Positions 6,685 through 12,365 of a DNA stretch of 12,365 nucleotides are shown here, one piece after another. The first letter of the stretch is position 1. Each line of letters begins with the position of its first letter. Under the pieces are notes generated by a model that worked only from the letters and a program-made list of their open reading frames with translations, searched no databases and had not been told where the DNA came from. The position numbers were made by a program, and so were the translations under genes. This stretch comes from Pseudooctadecabacter sp. (GTDB lineage Bacteria; Pseudomonadota; Alphaproteobacteria; Rhodobacterales; Rhodobacteraceae): positions 1-12,365 of the forward strand of contig JAHDFG010000037.1 in the NCBI GenBank assembly GCA_020628265.1, read 5' to 3'.

Positions 6685-8352
6685 TTAGGCTGCGACGCCG
6701 ATCTTATAGATCTGCGGCAGATACGCGATGTGCATATCCCAGCCCACGAAGCCCGGCTTCGCGTGACGGTACACGGTGCGCCAGTAGGGCTGGATCGTCA
6801 CTGCGTCGTCCGTCAGGACCTGCTGGATCTTCATCATCACCTCACGGCGTGCATCTGCATCCGCGATGGAGTTGGCTTCGTCCAGCAGGGCGTCGAATTC
6901 TGGGTTGGAATAGGCGAATTCGTTCCATGCTTCACCGGAGCGGTACGCCAGACCCAGAACCTGCGTGCCCAGCGGGCGGTGGTTCCAGTTGGTGGAGCTG
7001 AAGGAATAGTCGGTCCAGTCGTTCCAGAAGGTGGACCCAGGAATGACGGTCCGCTTCACGTTGAAGCCTGCGTCGCGCAGCTGGGCAGCCACCGCATCGG
7101 TGGTGTTCTTGCGCCAGTCATCGTCGATGGAGAAGATTTCCATCTCGAAGTCGGCCATGCCAGCTTCGGTCAGCAGTGCCAGAGCACCTTCGGGATCGTA
7201 TTCGATCCGCGGCACGTCAGCCCATTCGGGGTGCATCGGACCCACGTGGACGTTGCGCGCTTCTTCACCCTGGTTGGCATAGCCAAGCTCGAGGCAGACA
7301 GCGTTGTCGACGGCCATTGCGATGGCGCGGCGGACGCGGACGTCTGCGTAGGGCTTCATGCCGTCGACTTCAGCTTCCTGGTTCGGACGGATGACGATCG
7401 TTGCAGCAGAGGCCACAGCGGATTCTTCATAGCCGATGCCGTTGAAGACTTCGACGAAGTCACCGACGGTTTCATAGGTCATGTCGATTTCGTCAGCTGC
7501 AGCTGCGGCAACCCATGCGGAGGGGTCGGTGCCGTAGTCGATGTATTCGATCCGGTCGAGGAACGCGCCTTTGCCAGCGTCGTAGCCCCACCAGTCGTGG
7601 CCTTCGTTGCGCACCAGAACGGACTTCACGCCCACTTCGTGCATCTCGGACAGGTAAGGACCTGTGCCAACCTGGTCGTTGAGCGGGTTTTCACCGTCAA
7701 AGCCGGAGTGGTAGATGGCAGCCGGATAGTCAGCCATGCCCGCAATCAGGGTGATGTCGGACTTGGGCAGGTTGAGTGTCACCTGATGGGAACCGGTCAC
7801 TTCGATGGCACCTTCGATGGCCACACCAGTGTCCGCATCCACGAGGGAGGACATACGGCCAGCCATGGAGTTGCCTTCAGCAGCCGTGTCACACCAGTCG
7901 GTGATCACGCGGGCCACGTCTTCTGCGGTGAAGTCGTCGCCGTTGTTCCACTTCACGCCCTGACGGACGTTCAGTGTGTAGACGGTTGCGTCGTCGTTGA
8001 CTTCCCAGCTTTCCAGCAGCATCGGCTCGAAGGAACCGTCCGAGTTGTACTCGACGAGGTATTCCAGCCAACCGGCATAGACGAACGCCATCTGGGTCCA
8101 GTCTGTTGCGCGGATGTCTTTGAGTGCGCGAACTTCCATCTGCATGCGCATGGTGCCGCCCTGTTGGGCGTGGCCGCCAGCCTGTGCGGGCTGCTGCAGG
8201 CCAAGCAGACCGTAGGCGGCTGCTGACGTCACGCCGAGCGCGGTTGTGCGGACGAGGAATTCGCGACGGTCGAGTTTCCCGTCGGCCACGTCTTTCACAT
8301 ACACGTCCACTGCGGGATGCAGCGGGGCGCCGGTGAGTGTTTGTTTGGTCAT
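6685..8352 (-). CDS. Tat-exported substrate-binding protein of a peptide/nickel/opine-type ABC importer
   Basis: This 555-residue periplasmic solute-binding protein (family 5, DppA/OppA type) delivers substrate to the two permeases encoded next. The N-terminus has a Tat signal: a 28-residue n-region, the twin-arginine motif DRREFLV (28-34), a hydrophobic stretch to about 51, then AQA near 56-58. Family features include the early block around LLESWEVNDDATVYTLNVRQ, the VKWNNGDDFTAEDV block typical of the family signature, GTGPY, and the conserved RRAIAMAVD region. The C-terminal lobe has EFAYSNPEFDALLDEA and ends with the usual FVGWDMHIAYLPQIYKI region. I chose the ATG at 8352 because AGGGAG lies 9 bases upstream and it places the Tat motif properly. 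The open frame runs a further 47 codons upstream, but those lack a ribosome site and have non-coding character. The substrate is not predictable from the sequence. Confidence 0.94.
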   Translation of the reverse strand: MTKQTLTGAPLHPAVDVYVKDVADGKLDRREFLVRTTALGVTSAAAYGLLGLQQPAQAGGHAQQGGTMRMQMEVRALKDIRATDWTQMAFVYAGWLEYLVEYNSDGSFEPMLLESWEVNDDATVYTLNVRQGVKWNNGDDFTAEDVARVITDWCDTAAEGNSMAGRMSSLVDADTGVAIEGAIEVTGSHQVTLNLPKSDITLIAGMADYPAAIYHSGFDGENPLNDQVGTGPYLSEMHEVGVKSVLVRNEGHDWWGYDAGKGAFLDRIEYIDYGTDPSAWVAAAAADEIDMTYETVGDFVEVFNGIGYEESAVASAATIVIRPNQEAEVDGMKPYADVRVRRAIAMAVDNAVCLELGYANQGEEARNVHVGPMHPEWADVPRIEYDPEGALALLTEAGMADFEMEIFSIDDDWRKNTTDAVAAQLRDAGFNVKRTVIPGSTFWNDWTDYSFSSTNWNHRPLGTQVLGLAYRSGEAWNEFAYSNPEFDALLDEANSIADADARREVMMKIQQVLTDDAVTIQPYWRTVYRHAKPGFVGWDMHIAYLPQIYKIGVAA

Positions 8353-8599
8353 TGCGTGTTCTCCCTGATGACACGTTTCTGATTTTTGTAGGGTGGGTCT
8401 GTTTCGTCGTCCGGCCTCCGGCCATTCAATTGTCAGACATTCCACCTGAAGCCGCATTGGGCAGAGTTTTTTTCCTGCGGTCAACGGCTGCAATCGGCAA
8501 ATTGGATCACGTTTGCGACGTTCGCACGGTCAAAAACCGACATCAAGGCGAAACCTGAGAATGCTGCGCTGCAGCAGGGACTTCGGTCAAAATGCCCAT
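8353..8599 (-). promoter_or_regulatory. Gap upstream of the importer operon with three CGGTCAA motifs
   Basis: This 247-bp non-coding gap separates the AraC-type gene from the binding-protein gene and must hold the operon promoter unless the two are co-transcribed. CGGTCAA occurs at 8478-8484, 8527-8533 and 8584-8590, which is TTGACCG on the transcribed minus strand; the latter two copies extend to CGGTCAAAA. The copy at 8478-8484 gives TTGACC, a fair -35 element, though no good -10 follows at 17-18 bp. A short dyad, TGCTGC-GCT-GCAGCA, lies at 8562-8576. The Shine-Dalgarno AGGGAG of the binding protein is at 8361-8366. Binding of the neighbouring AraC-type protein to the repeats is an inference. 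Confidence 0.45.
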
Positions 8600-9418
8600 T
8601 CAAACCGCTGTGAGCGGTCCTTTTTTGCGGAATTGGGACGGTGTCAGGCCGGTTTCCGTCTGAAAGGCGCGGGTGAAATAGGCCGCGGAGCCAAATCCGA
8701 GGTCTTGGGCAATCTTTTTGACCGGATCAGGTGTGTCGCGCAGCCGCAGACGTGCCTCGAACAGGATGCGGTCGTTCAGAAGGGTCAGCGCGGATTTTCC
8801 GCTCATCTCTCGGCAGCAGCGGGCAAGGTGGGTCGGTGTAACGCCCAGTTTGGCCGCGTAATCGGCAACGCCTGCGTGTTCGTGAAAATCCCGTTCGATG
8901 AGGTCCGTGTAGGCTGCCACAAGACGAGCCGACGCGGTGTCGCTGCGCGCGTCCTTGGTGTCTTCGTCCCGCAAGGCCAGTTGGCGTTCGAAATAAACGG
9001 AAAGGAGGCCGAGTTGGTAATGGGCGGCGCGGGAATGGCTAGGTTGGTCTGATTTCAGCTCCCGCTCCAAAGCGTCGAGCTGGCTGGCTAGTTCCTTTTG
9101 CGCCACCACGTCTCGCAGACGCAGGTGAACGGGTTCAAGCGGCCATTCGGTGGCCATGGCCAACGGGATGGTCAGCATCTGGCCAAACACCGTCGGGCCA
9201 ACCTCAAACCCGTACATGGTTTTGGGAGGAATATAGATCAGGTTGTTGGCCCCGAAGCCGCGGGTCAGTCCGGCGATGGTGATGCGGCCCTGTCCGCGCG
9301 CCACGAAGATCAGACGCGGGCTTTCATGGGATCGCATTGCCTCGGTGCGCCAGCGGCCGTGGGTGGCGTTCTGGGCAATGGCCGTCAGGGCGAGGCGGTT
9401 CTGCGGATCCGTCATCAT
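8600..9418 (-). CDS. AraC-family transcriptional regulator, probable regulator of the adjacent importer
   Basis: This 272-residue protein has an N-terminal sensor domain that looks cupin-like (about 20-100, with IFVARGQGRITIAG and NNLIYIPPKTMYGFEV). A helical linker follows (about 105-180). The C-terminal AraC/XylS DNA-binding domain (about 175-266) has two helix-turn-helix units: VADYAAKLGVTPTHLARCCRE (184-204) and VKKIAQDLGFGSAAYFTRAF (233-252), the latter with the family's hallmark GF..AYF.RAF pattern. It probably senses a small molecule and activates the importer operon that starts 247 bp downstream on the same strand; this is inferred from position. Two consecutive ATG codons (9418 and 9415) begin the frame, and a weak GGAAAG site lies about 13 bases upstream. 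The stop codon overlaps the edge of a small hairpin. Confidence 0.92.
   Translation of the reverse strand: MMTDPQNRLALTAIAQNATHGRWRTEAMRSHESPRLIFVARGQGRITIAGLTRGFGANNLIYIPPKTMYGFEVGPTVFGQMLTIPLAMATEWPLEPVHLRLRDVVAQKELASQLDALERELKSDQPSHSRAAHYQLGLLSVYFERQLALRDEDTKDARSDTASARLVAAYTDLIERDFHEHAGVADYAAKLGVTPTHLARCCREMSGKSALTLLNDRILFEARLRLRDTPDPVKKIAQDLGFGSAAYFTRAFQTETGLTPSQFRKKGPLTAV
8604..8626 (+). terminator. Terminator-like hairpin plus T6 on the strand opposite the AraC-type gene
   Basis: ACCGCT (8604-8609) pairs with AGCGGT (8613-8618) around a GTG loop, followed by CC and six T residues (8621-8626) on the plus strand. The form is that of an intrinsic terminator, yet there is no plus-strand gene upstream. 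On the minus strand, the direction of the AraC-type gene whose last codons it covers, only three T residues follow the stem. It may stop antisense transcription or end an unannotated small RNA from the 8353-8600 gap, or it may be chance. Confidence 0.3.
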
Positions 9419-9484
9419 GGGCGGGGTGATCTTTCCAAAGGTTCGATTTGTGCAAGTTTTGCCCCGAACACCCTGTGTTTCAAC

Positions 9485-9518
9485 GAAAATTATGTGGACA
9501 ATGTGTTACCGTCCACAT
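9485..9518 (-). terminator. Hairpin overlapping the miaA stop codon, probable terminator
   Basis: On the minus strand ATGTGGAC (9518-9511) pairs with GTCCACAT (9499-9492) around an 11-nt loop, followed by AATTTTC. The stop codon TAA (9492-9490) sits at the foot of the stem. The T-run is short and interrupted, so termination may be partial. The AraC-type gene starts 71 bases further along on the same strand, and some readthrough from miaA is possible. Confidence 0.5.
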
Positions 9519-10392
9519 CTGGTAGGGCGATTTGCTGCCACCCCTTCATGCGGGACCGCAACCAAGTGCGCTGGCGTTTGGCGTATTGGCGTGTGGCGAT
9601 GATGATCGCCTCTCGCGCCGAATCAAGGGGCCTCTCCCCGCGCAGGACGTCGATCAGTTCTTGGGCACCGATGGCCTTGGACGACGGCGCCGCAGGATCC
9701 CAGATTGGCAACATCGCGCGGGCTTCTTCCAGCGCGCCCATCTCCATCATTATATCGAAGCGTTGGGCGATCCGGTCGTTCAACCAGTCGACGTCCGGCA
9801 TCAGGGCGAGCGCTGTACCGTGGGAAAGCGGCAAGGCGGGTGGCGGGGTGTCGTTTTGCCAAGCACTGATGCTTCGGCCTGTGGCTGTTTGCACCTCCCA
9901 CGCCCGTTGGACGCGGGCGCGGTTGTTCAGGTCCAGTCTGGCACGGGTTGCTTCGTCCAGTGCTTCGACCAGATCGGGCAGGGGGATGGCATTGGCTGCC
10001 TCGCGCACGTCTGGCGGGGTCTGCGGGATATCGGCCAATCCTTCGGTCAGGGCCGTGAAATAAAGCCCCGTGCCGCCCACGATGATGGGGCGCGGGCCAC
10101 CTGCTATGTGTGCTTCAAGAAACGGCGTGACATCGCGCAACCAGTCACCGACCGAATAAGGGGCATCATAGGCCAGATGGCTGTAGAGCATGTGGGGCGC
10201 GCGTTCGAGGTCCTCGGCCGGCGGTTGGGCGGTCAAGATCGGCCAGCCTTGATAGACCTGTAGCGCATCCGCATTGACGATGACGCCGCCCTGCGCCTCG
10301 GCGATCTGCAGGGCAAGGCCCGACTTGCCTGACGCTGTTGGTCCGTAGATCAGAACCGGCTGGTCGGGGTCGATTTTGTCGATGTTGATCAT
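9490..10392 (-). CDS. miaA: tRNA dimethylallyltransferase
   Basis: This 300-residue enzyme transfers a dimethylallyl group to N6 of adenosine 37 in tRNAs that read codons starting with U, the first step towards the hypermodified base next to the anticodon. It has the P-loop GPTASGKS (17-24), the NADALQVYQGWPILTAQPP block (40-58) containing the conserved catalytic Asp 42, GGTGLY (106-111) and the C-terminal ATRQYAKRQRTWLR motif (266-279). The start is uncertain. I prefer the ATG at 10392, preceded by GGGA with a 6-base gap and giving a normal-length leader before the P-loop. The ATG at 10404 with AAGGGA upstream would add four residues, and the frame stays open back to 10440. It is divergent from pyrH across about 75 bp. 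Confidence 0.95.
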   Translation of the reverse strand: MINIDKIDPDQPVLIYGPTASGKSGLALQIAEAQGGVIVNADALQVYQGWPILTAQPPAEDLERAPHMLYSHLAYDAPYSVGDWLRDVTPFLEAHIAGGPRPIIVGGTGLYFTALTEGLADIPQTPPDVREAANAIPLPDLVEALDEATRARLDLNNRARVQRAWEVQTATGRSISAWQNDTPPPALPLSHGTALALMPDVDWLNDRIAQRFDIMMEMGALEEARAMLPIWDPAAPSSKAIGAQELIDVLRGERPLDSAREAIIIATRQYAKRQRTWLRSRMKGWQQIALPDVDGNTLST

Positions 10393-10418
10393 GCGAAGTC
10401 CCATTGCGCCCAAGTCCC

Positions 10419-10437
10419 TTTTGCGACATTTTGCGAC
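10419..10437. repeat. Tandem TTTTGCGAC repeat, 10-bp phased, between miaA and pyrH
   Basis: TTTTGCGAC occurs at 10419-10427 and again at 10429-10437, exactly one helical turn apart, in the short divergent gap. Same-face direct repeats of this kind are the usual layout for a regulator binding two half-sites. They also lie across the 5' leader of one or both genes, so an mRNA role is possible. No matching pair is apparent elsewhere in the window. Confidence 0.5.
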
Positions 10438-10466
10438 CAACCGGAAGACAACAGCAGGGGGCCCCG

Positions 10467-11192
10467 ATGTCAGAGACCGAAAAGACGGCGTACAACAGGG
10501 TCATGCTGAAGATTTCAGGGGAAGCCCTGATGGGAGATCAGGGGTTTGGCCTGAACCCGCCCACTGTCGAACGCATCGCCAAAGAGGTCCAGTCCGTCCA
10601 TGAGATGGGTGTTGAGATTTGTATGGTGATCGGTGGCGGCAACATCTTCCGCGGGCTGCAAGGCTCGGCCCAAGGTATGGAACGCACGACGGCGGACTAT
10701 ATGGGGATGCTGGCCACGGTGATGAACGCGTTGGCCATGCAATCCGCGCTTGAGGGGCTGGGCATCCACACCCGCGTGATTTCGGCCATCACCATGAACG
10801 AAGTGGCCGAACCCTACATCCGCCGTCGCGCCGTGCGACACCTTGAAAAGAAGCGCATTTGTATCTTTGCCGCCGGAACGGGTAACCCGTACTTCACGAC
10901 CGATACTGCTGCGACCCTGCGGGCGTCCGAAATGGCCTGTGAGGCGATTTTCAAAGGGACCAAGGTGGATGGCGTCTACGACAAGGACCCCGCCAAACAC
11001 GACGACGCCAAGCGCTATGAAACCATCACCTATGATGAGGTTCTGGCCCAACATTTGGGTGTGATGGACGCCTCTGCCATCGCGCTGGCCCGCGAGAACA
11101 GCCTGCCCATTGTGGTGTTCAGCCTTGATGACGAAGGCGGGTTCAAGGGTATTTTGGACGGTTCCGGAACCTCGACGACAGTAAAAGACTGA
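10467..11192 (+). CDS. pyrH: UMP kinase
   Basis: This 241-residue enzyme phosphorylates UMP to UDP in pyrimidine nucleotide synthesis; bacterial forms are hexamers of the amino-acid-kinase fold. Visible family motifs are MLKISGEALMGD (13-24), VIGGGNIFRG (54-63), TTADYMGMLATVMNALA (74-90), AGTGNPYFTTDTAATLRA (136-153) with the nucleotide-binding TDTAA, and KVDGVYDKDP (166-175). Length is normal for the family. I chose the ATG at 10467, with AGGGGG at 10456-10461, because the 21 residues upstream of it in frame are not homologous in style. The stop TGA overlaps the ATG of the next gene by one base, so the two are probably translated together. In many bacteria frr (ribosome recycling factor) follows pyrH; here it does not within the window. 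Confidence 0.97.
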   Translation: MSETEKTAYNRVMLKISGEALMGDQGFGLNPPTVERIAKEVQSVHEMGVEICMVIGGGNIFRGLQGSAQGMERTTADYMGMLATVMNALAMQSALEGLGIHTRVISAITMNEVAEPYIRRRAVRHLEKKRICIFAAGTGNPYFTTDTAATLRASEMACEAIFKGTKVDGVYDKDPAKHDDAKRYETITYDEVLAQHLGVMDASAIALARENSLPIVVFSLDDEGGFKGILDGSGTSTTVKD

Positions 11193-12019
11193 TGCGGATT
11201 TCGTATGTGCTGGCCCTTGTTGCGGGTCCGGCCTTTGCCGATGACGACCTGATGGCCTTCTTTGAGGGGCAGGGGTGCACGATCGGTGCTTACAGCAGGG
11301 CTTTGGCGGTTGAGGCAGGGTACTCATCCGACGAAATCGCCGCATTTGAAGAAGCACGCATCGTCGAAGGACAATCCACGCGCCAAGGCGATTATCTGGT
11401 GATGGGGGCCGAAATCTGCACCATCAGGTTGCCTGATATCAAAAGCCGCTGGTCCGTCGATGATCCGGAGATCATTGCGATGGCACCGTTCATTGACAAG
11501 GATGTCGAATGGGCCTCCCGCACAATTCCAGTCGACGGCTGTTTCTTCGAGAACCCGATGGAGCAGTTTGTCGCCCTCAACGATGGCGACGAAGAGGCAG
11601 GCTATCGGGACTACATAAGCTTTATGGCTGCGGGTTTAGTGTCCGGTGACATTCGATATTACTCAGATGACCCGCTGTGGATGCCGCTCGGGGCGCAACT
11701 TTTGACAGGCGAGTGCGCCAAGGCGTCTAATGCGGACGTTGTGCGGGAGAACCATGCCTATCTGGTCAGCGGGTTTGGACCTTGGGTGCGGCAGGCCTAC
11801 GACATGGATCAATGCACAGGCACCGGGTCCTTCGGAGATTGGCGTTTTTCGCTATTGCATCAAGGCCTTGATCCCGACGGTCCGCGCGAAGATCAACCTG
11901 TCGTCAACGCGGTGCTCGCCTTTGAGTGGATGATGATCACGACAGGCGCGCGCTGGAGGGTTGGTGACACTGCCTCTGAGAAAGGCGAAGAGGCACCACC
12001 GCTTTGCCGATACGAATGA
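11192..12019 (+). CDS. Secreted six-cysteine protein of unknown function
   Basis: I do not recognise this 275-residue protein. Residues 1-16 look like a Sec signal peptide (MRISYVLALVAGPAFA, cleavage before DDD). The predicted mature part is acidic and soluble, with no obvious membrane segment. It has six cysteines (29, 76, 117, 175, 208 and 272), an even number that would allow three disulfides in the periplasm. It is rich in Trp and aromatic residues in the second half (PLWMPLG, FGPWVRQAYDMDQC, FGDWRFSLLHQG, FEWMMITTGARWRVGD). No catalytic motif is evident. The start ATG overlaps the pyrH stop (TGATG), which fixes the start and implies translational coupling. A second gene beginning near 12175 shares its N-terminal pattern GCT(I/L)G, suggesting a tandem family. 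The role is unknown; the position behind pyrH may reflect shared expression and not shared function. Confidence 0.85.
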   Translation: MRISYVLALVAGPAFADDDLMAFFEGQGCTIGAYSRALAVEAGYSSDEIAAFEEARIVEGQSTRQGDYLVMGAEICTIRLPDIKSRWSVDDPEIIAMAPFIDKDVEWASRTIPVDGCFFENPMEQFVALNDGDEEAGYRDYISFMAAGLVSGDIRYYSDDPLWMPLGAQLLTGECAKASNADVVRENHAYLVSGFGPWVRQAYDMDQCTGTGSFGDWRFSLLHQGLDPDGPREDQPVVNAVLAFEWMMITTGARWRVGDTASEKGEEAPPLCRYE

Positions 12020-12174
12020 TCTCGCCCGATCTTTTTTGCCTCGTTCAGTACAGCCTTAGATCCCTCACGCTGTGACGCTCAATTTGTAAGCTCGAGAAGA
12101 TACCGAAGATGCCTGAAGATTTCAGCCTTGAAGCCGACAATCTGATTCAGAGTTTGAACCGTGCCTTTGCAAAT

Positions 12175-12365
12175 ATGGGACGTCGATTGAGCCAGATCGT
12201 AACACTTTGCCTCGTCGCGACTTCTGCCGTTGCGGAGGCAGGCTGGGCGCCGACGGACCGCGACCTTGAGGTTCTCGACGCTTTAGGCGGCTATGGCTGT
12301 ACGCTTGGCGATGACTCGCTTGAAGGGCTGGTTGGCCTGGGCATTGCATTCGACGATGTGCAGGG
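12175..12365 (+). CDS. Second secreted protein, N-terminal part, probable paralogue of the preceding gene (3' end outside window)
   Basis: The frame is open to the window edge. It reads a signal peptide MGRRLSQIVTLCLVATSAVA, then a mature N-terminus with DLEVLDALGGYGCTLGDDS. Aligned on the GCT motif, the preceding protein has FFEGQGCTIGAYS, with Gly, Ser, Val, Gly and Asp matching further on; the similarity is short but in the equivalent place after the signal peptide. The start is ambiguous. ATG 12175 gives the best signal peptide but has no clear ribosome site. TTG 12187 has GGGA six bases upstream. ATG 12109 has GAGAAG nine bases upstream and the frame is open from there, but it would put 22 mostly acidic or neutral residues before the signal. 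The 155-bp gap after the previous stop holds only a weak GATC-flanked hairpin with T6 (about 12016-12036). Confidence 0.6.
   Translation, partial: MGRRLSQIVTLCLVATSAVAEAGWAPTDRDLEVLDALGGYGCTLGDDSLEGLVGLGIAFDDVQ

Noticed and set aside
5846..6688. Plus-strand open frame of 280 codons opposite the DppB-like permease
   Set aside because: Antisense to conserved permease motifs, with biased composition and no start signal.
6730..8226. Plus-strand open frame of 498 codons opposite the binding-protein gene
   Set aside because: It lies wholly antisense to a clear Tat-exported binding protein. Its His/Val/Asp-rich composition is what GC-rich coding DNA gives when read from the other strand.
8353..8493. 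Upstream extension of the binding-protein frame by 47 codons
   Set aside because: No ribosome site before it, and the residues do not resemble a coding leader, while the ATG at 8352 has AGGGAG at proper distance and places the Tat motif normally.
10515..11357. Minus-strand open frame of 280 codons covering pyrH and the next gene
   Set aside because: Spans two well-supported plus-strand genes and has no recognisable motif.

Overview
The window looks like a chromosomal segment from a marine or soil alphaproteobacterium, most likely of the Rhodobacteraceae (Roseobacter group). The reasons are the GC-rich coding bias, an AroB carrying HTFCHA at its zinc site, an SSB with a long polyglycine linker ending in DDEIPF, a Tat-exported peptide-type binding protein, and neighbouring miaA and pyrH genes. 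This placement rests on protein style and recall, not on a database search.

Left part (1-1970): the 3' end of aroB (+) is followed by a non-coding stretch with two copies of a 23-bp imperfect palindrome and a GC-rich hairpin. Next come a good intrinsic terminator and ssb (-). A small secreted lytic transglycosylase gene (+) starts divergently from ssb and ends at a bidirectional terminator.

Middle (1978-9418, all on the minus strand): a complete ABC importer of the dipeptide/oligopeptide/nickel/opine class. In transcription order it comprises an AraC-type regulator, a 247-bp regulatory gap with three CGGTCAA motifs, a Tat-dependent substrate-binding protein, a hairpin that probably attenuates transcription, a DppB-like permease, an unusually long DppC-like permease (482 residues), and a single polypeptide with two complete ATPase halves. 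The binding protein would capture the substrate in the periplasm, the two permeases form the channel, and the fused ATPase drives it. The substrate cannot be read from the sequence. Both permeases carry family-atypical insertions.

Right part (9490-12365): miaA (-) is divergent from pyrH (+) across a short gap that holds a 10-bp-phased direct repeat. pyrH is translationally coupled (TGATG) to a gene for a secreted six-cysteine protein of unknown function. A second gene whose N-terminal part resembles that protein begins before the window ends. In many bacteria frr follows pyrH, so this pair of secreted-protein genes sits where frr would be expected.

I see no CRISPR array, insertion sequence, prophage, tRNA or rRNA gene. 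The least explained items are the tandem secreted proteins after pyrH and the enlarged permease pair.
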